Positions 53,845-62,224 of a DNA stretch of 64,000 bases are shown here, piece by piece. This DNA comes from Flammeovirgaceae bacterium (GTDB taxonomy: Bacteria > Bacteroidota > Bacteroidia > Cytophagales > Cyclobacteriaceae). Made by a program: the position numbers and the translations under genes. The stretch is from the NCBI GenBank assembly GCA_013204595.1, contig JABMNK010000118.1, forward strand, positions 1 to 64,000, written 5' to 3'. The notes below the pieces were generated by a model that saw only the letters and a program-made list of their open reading frames with translations, was not told the DNA's origin and made no database searches. Numbering within the stretch: the stretch's first letter is position 1; the number at the start of each line of letters is the position of its first letter.

Positions 53845-54450
53845 TTACGATTTTGGCACGTTATCTAACACTTCCTTAAGTGGAACCCTAACACCATCGT
53901 TGTAAGAGACAATCCAAGCATCAGAAACACCCATTTCTCGCATGTATTTTTTGAAATTGTCTGCTTCTGGATAGTCTCGGAAAATACCTAAAGTATATCT
54001 CATCAATCCATCCTCACCTACTTCACCAAAGAAACTATCTGAATTTTCTAAAAATTTGGACAAATCTTTTCTCTCGAAAGCACCTATTTGGACTTTAAAG
54101 ACAACTCCTTTTTCGGTGGGACGCTTGGCGCTAGCCAATGCGGAAGCTTTACCGGCGGCCGCGATACTGTTTCTCAATGCGTCGGCTTGTTTTTCAAATT
54201 GACTGATTTGATCATCCTTTTCTTTAATCATTTGGTCAATTCCAGACAATTCGGCATTTAAAGCCGTCATTTGACTTTTCAAGTTTTTGTTTTCGTCCAA
54301 TAAGGATTTGTATTGCTCAGGCGTCAAAGACTTCATTTTTTTCTTCCATTCCTTGGCTTCTTGCTTTTCTTCTTTTGACATTTGCCCCAAAACAGTGAAT
54401 GAGCCAGAGAGGCAGAAAACGATGAGGAATAAGGTTGTATATTTTTTCAT
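53845..54450 (-). CDS. SPOR-domain exported protein with coiled coil
   Basis: About 201 residues from ATG 54450, which gives a clean signal peptide (MKKYTTLFLIVFCLSGSFTV). An in-frame ATG further up (54483) would put eleven polar residues ahead of it. A Lys/Glu-rich coiled coil (~25-100, SKEEKQEAKEWKKKMKSLTP, LNAELSGIDQMIKEKDDQIS) is followed by an SPOR-like C-terminus (~112-195: VVFKVQIGAFERKDLSKFLE, YTLGIFRDYPEADNFKKYMR). SPOR domains bind denuded peptidoglycan glycans, often at the septum. It is followed by a clear terminator and preceded by fumC on the same strand. Confidence 0.85.
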   Translation of the reverse strand: MKKYTTLFLIVFCLSGSFTVLGQMSKEEKQEAKEWKKKMKSLTPEQYKSLLDENKNLKSQMTALNAELSGIDQMIKEKDDQISQFEKQADALRNSIAAAGKASALASAKRPTEKGVVFKVQIGAFERKDLSKFLENSDSFFGEVGEDGLMRYTLGIFRDYPEADNFKKYMREMGVSDAWIVSYNDGVRVPLKEVLDNVPKS

Positions 54451-54519
54451 TTTACAGATTGTTTCGTAACTACTAATATCCAACCATAAAGTAAGTTAAT
54501 AAGCTGTTAATATCCAAAA

Positions 54520-55923
54520 TTAACTTTTTAACGAACCAATCATATCTTCGGGACGGACCCATTCAGTGAATTGTTGATCTGTCACTAGTCCAAGGGATAC
54601 GGCAGCTTCACGCAGTGTAGACCCTTCTTTATGTGCTTTTTTGGCAATTTTTGCTGCGTTTTCATAACCAATATGAGGATTGAGAGCCGTAACGAGCATT
54701 AAAGATTTTTCAACCTTTTCTTTTATAACGGTATGATTGGGGATAATGCCAATTGCACAGTGGTCATTAAACGAACGACAAGCATCTCCGATAAGGCGTG
54801 CGGAAGTGATCAGATTATAGATCATCATGGGTTTAAATACATTTAATTCAAAGTGCCCACTCATGCCGCCGACAGTGACCGCAACGTCATTGCCCATGAC
54901 TTGTGCACAGACCATTGTCAGGGCTTCACACTGGGTAGGATTGACTTTACCGGGCATGATTGATGACCCGGGCTCGTTGTCTGGGATGATGATTTCACCA
55001 ATACCACTTCTGGGGCCCGAACTGAGCATGCGGATGTCATTAGCTATTTTCATGAGACTGACCGCGAGTTGCTTTAGCGCGCCGTGGGATTCCACAATGG
55101 CATCATGGGCGGCCAAGGCTTCAAATTTATTTGGCGCTGAAATAAAGGGTAATCCAGTATTTTTGGCAATATATTTTGCTACCAGATCGGCATAACCCGG
55201 AGGCGTATTAAGTCCCGTTCCAACTGCGGTCCCCCCCAGTGCAAGTTCAGATAAATGCTCAAAAGTGTTTTTTAATGCTTTCATGCCATGGTCCAATTGG
55301 GCGACATAGCCTGAAAATTCTTGCCCTAGGCTGAGAGGTGTTGCATCCATAAAATGGGTTCTACCGATTTTGACAACGTCGCCATAGGCTTTTGCTTTGC
55401 TGTCAATTGTATTGCGGAGCAATTCAATCGCCGGTAGGGTTAATTCTGTCAATATTTGATAGGCCGCAATGTGCATGGCGGTAGGGAAGGTATCGTTTGA
55501 TGACTGACTTTTATTGACATCGTCATTGGGGTGAATGATTTTGTTGTCGTCGGTGAGTGCGCCCCCACGCAATAGATGAGCACGATTGGAAATAACTTCA
55601 TTACAATTCATATTGGACTGGGTACCGGAACCCGTTTGCCAGATGACCAATGGAAAATGCGTATCCAAAGAACCGGTTAAGATCTCGTTACATACCGTAG
55701 TGATCAGATCAGATTTTTCTTGACTAAGCACGTTCAGTTCACAATTGGCTTGGGCTGCTGATTTTTTAAGGATAGCAAAAGCCCGAATGATTTCTTGGGG
55801 CATTTTCATATTGGCACCTCCTATTTTAAAATTGTTTCGGGAGCGTTCGGTTTGTGCACCCCAATAGGCTGTTATTGGGACTTTAACTTCGCCCATTGTG
55901 TCGTGTTCAATGCGGTATTCCAT
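54520..55923 (-). CDS. fumC: Fumarate hydratase class II
   Basis: A 467-residue fumarase from ATG 55923, giving [20 protein letters not shown], the usual start; the open frame continues 33 codons upstream, but those residues are not family-like. [20 protein letters not shown] and [20 protein letters not shown] (the fumarase/aspartase signature) are present. It hydrates fumarate to malate in the TCA cycle and needs no iron-sulfur cluster, unlike class I. It is divergent from the response-regulator operon at 56078 with 154 bases between. Confidence 0.96.
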   Translation of the reverse strand: MEYRIEHDTMGEVKVPITAYWGAQTERSRNNFKIGGANMKMPQEIIRAFAILKKSAAQANCELNVLSQEKSDLITTVCNEILTGSLDTHFPLVIWQTGSGTQSNMNCNEVISNRAHLLRGGALTDDNKIIHPNDDVNKSQSSNDTFPTAMHIAAYQILTELTLPAIELLRNTIDSKAKAYGDVVKIGRTHFMDATPLSLGQEFSGYVAQLDHGMKALKNTFEHLSELALGGTAVGTGLNTPPGYADLVAKYIAKNTGLPFISAPNKFEALAAHDAIVESHGALKQLAVSLMKIANDIRMLSSGPRSGIGEIIIPDNEPGSSIMPGKVNPTQCEALTMVCAQVMGNDVAVTVGGMSGHFELNVFKPMMIYNLITSARLIGDACRSFNDHCAIGIIPNHTVIKEKVEKSLMLVTALNPHIGYENAAKIAKKAHKEGSTLREAAVSLGLVTDQQFTEWVRPEDMIGSLKS

Positions 55924-56023
55924 TTTTGATAGGTTATGTATGGAGACAAAAATAATAGATTGTATCAAGTATCTAGGGATTCTTGCCAAAGTGCTTGGTA
56001 AATAAAAATTTTCTAGCAGCAAT

Positions 56024-56055
56024 TTTGTTTCATAACGGGTTTGATGGTAGCTTTG
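56024..56055 (+). promoter_or_regulatory. Bacteroidota-type promoter for the regulator-feo operon
   Basis: TTTG (56024-56027), 20 bases, then TAGCTTTG (56048-56055) matches the Bacteroidota -33/-7 pattern TTTG / TAnnTTTG in both sequence and spacing. The palindromic operator starts directly after it, so a bound protein would cover the start of transcription. This is seen in the sequence; the promoter role is inferred from the pattern. Confidence 0.65.
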
Positions 56056-56078
56056 TTATTTAGAATGATTCTAAATAA
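56056..56078. promoter_or_regulatory. Palindromic operator (Fur-superfamily geometry), regulator-feo operon
   Basis: A perfect 23-base palindrome centred on G56067, with core TTTAGAATGATTCTAAA (56059-56075). It ends at the A of the regulator's ATG. The 7-1-7 symmetry (TTAGAAT-N-ATTCTAA) is the pattern known for Fur, PerR and Zur sites. An almost identical site lies at 62225-62247. It would repress feo genes when metal is plentiful. Which member of the family binds is unknown; no fur gene is in the window. Confidence 0.7.
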
Positions 56079-56716
56079 TGAGCGCCATTAAAGTATTACT
56101 TTCTGATTTTCAGTTTTTAACTAGACGAGGACTCATCGCATTGATAGAACAATCAACCGAATTTGAACTAATAGGGGTGATTGAAGATATTTCACAGTTC
56201 TCAAAAAAAAGGCAGCTCCCTGGGCCGGAAGTATTGGTGATGGATTTGGCAGGTCAAAATCAGGAGGTTTTAGATCAATTGAACGCGTATATTGAACATC
56301 AAGAAGCAAACGTGTTGATCATTACCAATGATTATGATAGGGAGTATCTTCAGCAATTATTGGCGATGGGAGTAAAAGGTATTATCACCAAGAGATGTAA
56401 TGAGAAGGAAATCGTACATGCCATTGAATCAGTGGCCCAAGCCAATCGTTTTTTTTGCAATACTATTTTGGATAAGTTGATGATTACCCATCAAGAAGCC
56501 GATCAAAGCTGTGAACCAACCACCTTAACGAAGCGTGAATTTGAGGTATTGGAGCTCATTGCCAAGGGGTATCGTACATCAGATATGGCTGAGCTATTAT
56601 TTGTCAGTATTCATACGATCAACTCTCACCGAAAGAACATTCTTAAAAAATTGAATTTAAAGTCACCAGCGCAACTAATCCTCTATGCGATCGAAACTAA
56701 ATTGGTCAAATTGTGA
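56078..56716 (+). CDS. NarL/LuxR-type response regulator upstream of feoAB
   Basis: A 212-residue protein: receiver domain (1-~120) and LuxR HTH (~145-212, LTKREFEVLELIAKGYRTSD, then SIHTINSHRKNILKKLNLKS). The receiver keeps Asp56 (phospho-site), Thr83 and Lys105, but the first acidic pair is Ser9-Asp10 instead of Asp-Asp. No partner histidine kinase is adjacent. The ATG overlaps the operator by one base, so its own synthesis is controlled by that site. It precedes feoA by 78 bases, and may be an iron-responsive regulator of the region, though this is inference from location. Confidence 0.88.
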   Translation: MSAIKVLLSDFQFLTRRGLIALIEQSTEFELIGVIEDISQFSKKRQLPGPEVLVMDLAGQNQEVLDQLNAYIEHQEANVLIITNDYDREYLQQLLAMGVKGIITKRCNEKEIVHAIESVAQANRFFCNTILDKLMITHQEADQSCEPTTLTKREFEVLELIAKGYRTSDMAELLFVSIHTINSHRKNILKKLNLKSPAQLILYAIETKLVKL

Positions 56717-56794
56717 ATGTTTAATAATTAATTATTGTTTCGGTATGCTACTATTTTTAAATGCCTTTAAGTTTGCGCTTCAAAATTTTGTCCA

Positions 56795-57016
56795 CTGACA
56801 ACATTAGATCAAATATCGAATTTTACTCTGGCTTATATCATTAAGGATATTAAGGAAGACCTGCTTGCGTCTAAGTTGGTCGATATGGGATTATTTCCGG
56901 GTAAAGAAATCAGGGTGCTTTTTAAGGCCCCTTTTGGAGATCCAATTGCCATAGACGTGCACGGTTATACTTTAGCGCTTCGAAAGAACGAAGCTGCCTT
57001 AATTGAATTAGAATGA
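56795..57016 (+). CDS. feoA: Ferrous iron transport protein A
   Basis: A 73-residue FeoA with an SH3-like fold. The protein reads TTLDQISNF, then LVDMGLFPGKEIRVLFKAPF and GDPIAIDVHGYTLALRKNEA, clear FeoA text. No ATG, GTG or TTG is available between the upstream in-frame stop (56768-56770) and this text. CTG at 56795 would give M-TTLDQI, which fits the usual N-terminus, so a CTG start is proposed. The stop overlaps the feoB ATG by four bases (ATGA). It acts with FeoB at the inner membrane. Confidence 0.85.
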   Translation: MTTLDQISNFTLAYIIKDIKEDLLASKLVDMGLFPGKEIRVLFKAPFGDPIAIDVHGYTLALRKNEAALIELE

Positions 57017-58968
57017 AAGCAGTACTCATTGGCAATCCCAATTCAGGAAAAAGCTCTGTTTTTAATTTACTCACAGGCCTCAATCAGAAGGTAGGTAATT
57101 ATCCCGGCATTACGGTTGACAAGAAGACGGGATCTTTTACCCATAAAGGCAAAATCATTGAATTATTAGATCTTCCGGGGATTTATAGTATTTATCCAAA
57201 ATCACAAGATGAAGAAATTGTCTATCAGGTACTGAGTCAAAAAGCGCATGAAGACCATCCTGATTTAGCCATTGTGGTCATGGATGCCACCAATATTGAA
57301 CGTAATTTATTTTTGGCCACTCAAATTTTGGATTTGGGGATACCTACCTTATTTCTGGCAAACATGGTAGATGTAGTCGAAAAGGAGAACATTCTTCAAT
57401 TGAACTACACTAAGCTTAGTGAATTACTAGGGGGGGTAACCATTCTCCCTTTTAGCGCAAGATTGGGAAAGGGCTTGGAAGACTTAAAGGAAGCAATTAG
57501 TAATTTCTCTCCAGACTTAGCCTTGATCCCAGTCATTCCAGATGAATTTTCTGGTGTGACTGATTGGAATAAAAGTGCCAATGATCAGGTCGCTTTTGGT
57601 CAAGCCAGATACAAAAAAATCGGACAAATTTTAAGTTTTTGTTTGCAAAAGCAAGCGCAAAAGGACACGCGTCACAGCAAGTTTGATCGGATTGTGACCC
57701 ATCGATTTTGGGGCTATGTGATATTTTTGTCCATTTTAGCCTTTATTTTTCAGACTATTTTTGCTTGGTCAGAGTGGCCAATGCATCTGATTGATACCGT
57801 GTTTTTGTCATTGAGTCAATGGACCAAAGAATTTTTGCCTGCGGGTCCGGTGACCAATCTGATTGCCGAAGGAGTCATTCCTGGACTAGGGGGTGTCATG
57901 ATTTTTATCCCTCAAATCGCCTTGCTTTTTGGGTTTATCTTTTTTCTTGAGGAAACGGGATATATGGCCCGAGTGGTCTTTATTACAGACCGACTCATGC
58001 GACCTTTGGGATTAAATGGAAGAAGCATTGTGCCCTTGATCTCCGGTGTAGCGTGTGCCATACCTGCCGTGATGGCTACACGAACCATTGATAACTGGAA
58101 AGAAAGGATTATTACCATTATGGTCACGCCCTTAATGAGCTGCTCTGCGCGCTTGCCGGTATATACATTGCTAATCGCTTTGGTCGTACCAGACGTCCAA
58201 ATGGGATTTTTTAATCTGAAAGGCCTAGTGCTTATGGCGCTCTACTTAGTGGGCTTTATTGCAGCATTATTGTCTGCTGTAGTGTTTAAATTCATTTTGA
58301 AAAACAGTGAAAAGAGTTTTTTGGTAATGGAACTTCCCAACTATAAGACACCTAGGTGGTCAAATTTGTGGATTACTATGGTGGAAAAAATCAAAATTTT
58401 TGTTTGGGAGGCGGGCCAGGTTATCATGGCGATTTCTGTGGTATTGTGGGTGCTGGCTAGTTATGGGCCAGGAGATCGAATCGAGCAAGCGGTGGCACAA
58501 ATTCCGGTTGCGGCGGCTGGCGTGTCGGATGAGTTGTATCAAAATAAGGTAAATGCGGTGGCATTAGAGCATTCCTATATTGGCATTGCCGGAAAATGGA
58601 TTGAACCAGCCATCAAGCCGCTTGGTTACAACTGGCAGATAGGCATTTCGCTTATTACCTCTTTTGTAGCAAGAGAAGTGTTTGTGGGCTCTATGGCGAC
58701 CATTTATAGTGTCGGAGAAAACTTCGAATCGGGTAATACGCTACTTGAGCGTATGTCGGCGCAAAGGGATCCTCAAGGTCAGCCCGTTTATACGTTGGCA
58801 TCAGGTTTTTCCTTGATGTTGTTTTATGCCTTCGCAATGCAATGCATGAGTACGTTAGCGGTGGTGCGCCGGGAAACCAAAAGTTGGAAATGGCCAATTA
58901 TTCAACTCGTTTATATGACATCTTTGGCCTATATTAGTGCCTTAATTGCCTTTAACCTATTAAATTGA
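57013..58968 (+). CDS. feoB: Ferrous iron transport protein B
   Basis: A 651-residue inner-membrane Fe2+ transporter. The N-terminal G domain has GNPNSGKSS (G1, ~7-15), GNYPGITVDKKTG (switch), DLPG (G3), NMVD (G4) and FSARLG (G5). The membrane core carries GVACAIPAVMATRTIDNWKE and MSCSARLPVYTLLIALVVPD, with the usual gate residues, and SFVAREVFVGSMATIYSVGE near the end. It is shorter than E. coli FeoB. It is coupled to feoA by ATGA overlap and to the next microprotein by a TGATG overlap. Confidence 0.97.
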   Translation: MKAVLIGNPNSGKSSVFNLLTGLNQKVGNYPGITVDKKTGSFTHKGKIIELLDLPGIYSIYPKSQDEEIVYQVLSQKAHEDHPDLAIVVMDATNIERNLFLATQILDLGIPTLFLANMVDVVEKENILQLNYTKLSELLGGVTILPFSARLGKGLEDLKEAISNFSPDLALIPVIPDEFSGVTDWNKSANDQVAFGQARYKKIGQILSFCLQKQAQKDTRHSKFDRIVTHRFWGYVIFLSILAFIFQTIFAWSEWPMHLIDTVFLSLSQWTKEFLPAGPVTNLIAEGVIPGLGGVMIFIPQIALLFGFIFFLEETGYMARVVFITDRLMRPLGLNGRSIVPLISGVACAIPAVMATRTIDNWKERIITIMVTPLMSCSARLPVYTLLIALVVPDVQMGFFNLKGLVLMALYLVGFIAALLSAVVFKFILKNSEKSFLVMELPNYKTPRWSNLWITMVEKIKIFVWEAGQVIMAISVVLWVLASYGPGDRIEQAVAQIPVAAAGVSDELYQNKVNAVALEHSYIGIAGKWIEPAIKPLGYNWQIGISLITSFVAREVFVGSMATIYSVGENFESGNTLLERMSAQRDPQGQPVYTLASGFSLMLFYAFAMQCMSTLAVVRRETKSWKWPIIQLVYMTSLAYISALIAFNLLN

Positions 58969-59114
58969 TGATTCAGTTGATCCTACTTATCGTATTGTTT
59001 TTGGCGTCAATGACTTATTTGATTTATAAAATCGTGGGCACTCGGAGTCATAAGAATCAGCCAGGCTGTGCCAAATGTGGGGCAGTGGAATCCTCTGGAC
59101 TCATTGGGAACTAG
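58968..59114 (+). CDS. FeoB-associated Cys-rich membrane microprotein
   Basis: 48 residues starting at ATG 58968, one base into the feoB stop (TGATG). One hydrophobic helix (MIQLILLIVLFLASMTYLIY) is followed by a short basic linker and a CAKC motif (PGCAKCGAVESSGLIGN). Proteins of this kind directly after feoB are known as the FeoB-associated Cys-rich membrane family; the CxxC may bind iron or a cluster. It was found in the region after feoB because it is too short for most gene finders. Confidence 0.8.
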   Translation: MIQLILLIVLFLASMTYLIYKIVGTRSHKNQPGCAKCGAVESSGLIGN

Positions 59115-59348
59115 GCATTAAAATCTGTAGCAAAAGAAATTTGGGCATTACGCAAAATAAGTTCATTCAGGCTGATGAGTGGTTCTGAATACTTTTTAGG
59201 CAATTCAAGATTCCCAAAATTTGGTGATGCGTATGATAGATTGGTGAGATTATAGAATCTTCAAGGGGATCAATTAATATCGTTTAACAGAGCATCATTT
59301 GATAAAATTTTCTTAATTTGTCCATGCAAGGCGTAACTATTTAGACTT

Positions 59349-59879
59349 ATGAAACAGCATTCAAGAAGGCATCAGGTACTGAAGCAAGAGATTATAGACA
59401 TCATTAACAAGCAAATACAAATGGAGGCCCATTCTTCCGCAGGTTATCTAGCTATGGCGGGTTGGTGCGATGTAGCGGGTTATGACAATTGTGCGGAATT
59501 CTTTTTTAAGCAGTCCGAAGAAGAGCGCAAACATCAGCTCAAATTATTTCACTATTTGGTAGATATGGAGGCCAAAGCCATTTCACCAGCCATTGGAGAT
59601 TCCAACCATGCGTTTGATAAACTTAGGACTGTTTTCGAGCATGCCCTTGACATGGAAATAGGCGTCTCAGATGCCATTCATGCAGTGGTGAGGTCTTGTA
59701 GAGAACATGGGGATATTGCCACAGAAGAGTTTATGAGGTGGTTTGTACAAGAGCAAATCGAAGAAGAATATGTAGCCCGCCGAGCCTTGGAGTTATTTGA
59801 CGTACTTGGAGAAGACAAAATCGCTCTTGGTATGATCGAGGAAAGGATTCTAGGGGTAGCCTATGATGGGGGAGTCTAG
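59349..59879 (+). CDS. Ferritin
   Basis: A 176-residue ferritin (four-helix bundle). QIQMEAHSSAGYLAMAGWCD is helix A with the ferroxidase Glu, FFFKQSEEERKHQLKLFHYL holds Glu/Glu-His of helix B, and EEFMRWFVQEQIEEEYVARR the helix-D Glu pair. It oxidises Fe2+ and stores Fe3+ as a mineral in the cytoplasm. It is downstream of the feo operon by 234 bases, with its own region. I do not see the palindromic operator in front of it. Bacterioferritin is excluded as no haem-binding Met is apparent in the usual place. Confidence 0.93.
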   Translation: MKQHSRRHQVLKQEIIDIINKQIQMEAHSSAGYLAMAGWCDVAGYDNCAEFFFKQSEEERKHQLKLFHYLVDMEAKAISPAIGDSNHAFDKLRTVFEHALDMEIGVSDAIHAVVRSCREHGDIATEEFMRWFVQEQIEEEYVARRALELFDVLGEDKIALGMIEERILGVAYDGGV

Positions 59880-59915
59880 GACTATTCGCTAAGATACATT
59901 GTGCGCATTAGGATG

Positions 59916-60428
59916 TCAGCTTTGCTCATTGCTTGGCCTATCCTCAGGCTTCACACAATAATAAATGATGAGCAGGGCAGATGTCAGAAAACTCACGGTG
60001 AGTAGGATGCCCGAGATCATGGCCAAATAGTGCACATAAGGGAGCTCTTTCCAAATTAAATAAATACTACCGAAGGTGATGACGATCGAAAAGAAGGGCT
60101 CGTAAAGCAGCCATTTTTTGAGTATTGGAGCTATCGGCAAAGTTAAGATTAGGATGCCCAAGGCAAAAAATATGAGGGCAAATGAAATGACATGCGTATG
60201 AATGATCACGAGAATTTCTTTTTCAGGCTTTTTGAATTTCATCAAATCGGCTGATGGATTGTGTTCATTTCCCATGTAATTTTCAACGATACCCGTCGCG
60301 CTGAGGGCGGTAGTCTCATAAATCAAATCAAATCCGGTGAAATAGCCTGTCGCAAGACAAAGTACGAAAAGTACGATGAATCTTTTGATCAGTATAGGGA
60401 AGTCTTCAATAGCATTAAGGAAAGTCAT
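59916..60428 (-). CDS. Four-helix membrane protein with helix histidines, unknown
   Basis: A 170-residue protein with hydrophobic segments at about 13-34, 72-97, 109-126 and 131-157. His77 and His79 start the second helix (IIHTHVISFALIFFALG) and His133 lies in the fourth (YVHYLAMISG). The loop between helices 1 and 2 holds ENYMGNEHNPSADLMKFKKP. Such in-helix His pairs can ligate haem or face quinone, but no cytochrome family is recognised. The start overlaps the FMN-binding gene stop by four bases (ATGA). It is the last gene of the porin/FMN operon, a likely electron-delivery partner of the flavoprotein. Confidence 0.75.
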   Translation of the reverse strand: MTFLNAIEDFPILIKRFIVLFVLCLATGYFTGFDLIYETTALSATGIVENYMGNEHNPSADLMKFKKPEKEILVIIHTHVISFALIFFALGILILTLPIAPILKKWLLYEPFFSIVITFGSIYLIWKELPYVHYLAMISGILLTVSFLTSALLIIYYCVKPEDRPSNEQS

Positions 60429-60991
60429 GGTGTGTTAGGATGCGTGTGTTGGATCCCTTGAATAAGGGCAGTAAGTTTATGAATTTCTTGCGTTGCGGAT
60501 CGAACGGAGATTGTCGCACCGCTTATGCCTTGAATGTCTTGGCTCACCTCAATGGGATCCTTGAACGTTTTGTCCATAAATTGTTTCAACCATCTCTCAC
60601 TCATGATTTCACCTCCGTAGTCTTCACGGTAAGTCAAAATTTGAGTTTGCTTGATCCGCAAGGCGGTGTCGTAGCGTACCAGTAGTTCAAAGTGGTTGTG
60701 CCGACTAGGGGCACTACTGATGGCCAGGTATCCAAGGATGTTCTCTCCTTTTTTGAGTCGATAAAAAGTTTCGTTGCCCGTAAGGACCACGCCTTCTGGT
60801 AACTTTGAGAGATTTGGCATCCAAGGTTCTTTCACGGCCTCTTTCATCCCATTTTTTTCTAAGCCTTTGTCTACCTTTTTCCAAAGGCTATCGGGCCAGA
60901 TGACTGGCGCGAAGGTCCAACTTGAGAGCAACAAAAGGGAGAGGCCTAGGGTGACCCACACTTTTTTTAGGTATTTAAAATAGTATTGCAT
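60425..60991 (-). CDS. Membrane-anchored FMN-binding domain protein
   Basis: 188 residues from ATG 60991 (another ATG at 61006 would overlap the porin stop). A hydrophobic segment (~9-30) anchors it, and the rest is extracytoplasmic. Near the end, DIQGISGATISVRSA (SGAT, ~157-160) fits the covalent FMN-attachment motif of FMN_bind domains, where ApbE links FMN to the Thr (Thr160). YREDYGGEIMSERW is the upstream family block. These domains pass electrons outside the cytoplasm, as in RnfG/NqrC and extracellular electron-transfer modules. The gene lies 5 bases after the porin-like gene and overlaps the next gene. Confidence 0.85.
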   Translation of the reverse strand: MQYYFKYLKKVWVTLGLSLLLLSSWTFAPVIWPDSLWKKVDKGLEKNGMKEAVKEPWMPNLSKLPEGVVLTGNETFYRLKKGENILGYLAISSAPSRHNHFELLVRYDTALRIKQTQILTYREDYGGEIMSERWLKQFMDKTFKDPIEVSQDIQGISGATISVRSATQEIHKLTALIQGIQHTHPNTP

Positions 60992-60996
60992 GTCCG

Positions 60997-62208
60997 TTAA
61001 AACCATATCCCGAGGCCCGTATTGATTTGATGTTGATCCATGTTGTTTTGATCGGCATTTTGAAACCGTTGGTAATCTAGTTTGATCACCGCCCCATATG
61101 CGATATGATAAGAAAACCCTGTGGTAATATCGGTGCGGTCAAATGCGGCATTTGTCATGCCTTCTCCAAGCATGACCTTATGGGTGTTGTATTTTTCATA
61201 GCGCGAAAATAAGACCAAGCGTTGCTTGCTTTTAAGCTCAAAAGGACGCAATAGGTCATATCCAACCTCTAAATAATAGCCAAATAATTGGGCGCCAAGA
61301 TCGCGACCGGTGAGTCCGTTGTATTGATCCGTATTATTCAATTGGGCGTTGACCAATTGTCCACGGGCTTGGAAACCACCTTTTTGATAGCGGGCATCCA
61401 ATCCAACCATCGAAATACCAACGACGGAAGAATCGGCGTGTGCGCGTAGGAGGGAATTGTTTTTGTCTAGCTGCTCAAAGAGGGTCGACTGAGATTTGCC
61501 GAAATAGCCGGCAAGGCCGATTTTTAAACCTAGGACACCAAAGTGATCAATTTTGGCCGAGAAATTGGGACTACTCATATATGATTCAGCGCCTTTTTGG
61601 CGCCCTGCCCGTAAGGCGTCATTGCCGCGGAGCATACCGACCCCTTGGTCATAGCCATTAAATCCATTGAAAAGATAGGCTTGGTATCGCAAGGAGGCCG
61701 CAGGTAAGGTCCCCGTCACCCCCAGGCCAAGTTCTCTCCACGTGGAGGGAATGATTTTGCCGTCTAGATTGGGTCTTTCGACACCATTATAAGTGGTGGG
61801 CTCATGGTATTCGTTGATAATACCCATGGGCACCAGCATTAAGCCCCCTCTGAAACTCAAGGCATTATTGATTCGGTGATTAATGAAAGCTTGCTCCACA
61901 TAAACTTCTTTTATATGCTCGAATTCAATTTCAGTGACAAAGTGAGTGTTTTGGCTAAACTGATAGCCCATAAAAAGCACCAATCTATGAACATCCAAGT
62001 TGCCAGTTCGATGGACGTCCTTGGCAAAAGGTTGGTTATAATCCATTTCAGCATAGGCCCCGAGGGTGATGTTTTTGGAACTATTGCCTGCAATGATGTT
62101 ACTAGCAGAGTTCAAGGGCTGGTTGGTCAACGTATCGACATTGTTTACCTGTGCCTGTAGGGTGAGTCCCCAACAGCAAGAAATGATCAAGAGCCAAGAT
62201 GCTTTCAT
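60997..62208 (-). CDS. Phosphate-selective-porin-like outer-membrane protein
   Basis: A 403-residue barrel with signal peptide (MKASWLLIISCCWGLTLQAQ). LGAYAEMDYNQPFAKDVHRT, LFMGYQFSQNTHFVTEIEFE, RGGLMLVPMGIINEYHEPTT and RELGLGVTGTLPAASLRYQA fit the OprO/OprP-like (porin O/P) family, and the C-terminus ends in Phe. Although named for phosphate, such porins in Bacteroidota take other solutes; here the iron-type operator and the FMN partner suggest an iron or other redox substrate. It is the first gene of the operon, 16 bases from the palindrome. Confidence 0.82.
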   Translation of the reverse strand: MKASWLLIISCCWGLTLQAQVNNVDTLTNQPLNSASNIIAGNSSKNITLGAYAEMDYNQPFAKDVHRTGNLDVHRLVLFMGYQFSQNTHFVTEIEFEHIKEVYVEQAFINHRINNALSFRGGLMLVPMGIINEYHEPTTYNGVERPNLDGKIIPSTWRELGLGVTGTLPAASLRYQAYLFNGFNGYDQGVGMLRGNDALRAGRQKGAESYMSSPNFSAKIDHFGVLGLKIGLAGYFGKSQSTLFEQLDKNNSLLRAHADSSVVGISMVGLDARYQKGGFQARGQLVNAQLNNTDQYNGLTGRDLGAQLFGYYLEVGYDLLRPFELKSKQRLVLFSRYEKYNTHKVMLGEGMTNAAFDRTDITTGFSYHIAYGAVIKLDYQRFQNADQNNMDQHQINTGLGIWF

Positions 62209-62224
62209 ATACCGAGAATGTTAA

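Noticed and set aside
55924-56022. 33 extra N-terminal codons of the fumC frame
   Set aside because: The family-like sequence begins at MEYRIEHDT (55923), and the upstream text does not resemble fumarase.
56761-56844. 27-codon ORF starting ATG 56761, overlapping the feoA start
   Set aside because: It is in a different frame from FeoA and has no family signal. It may be a leader peptide but is not supported as a gene.
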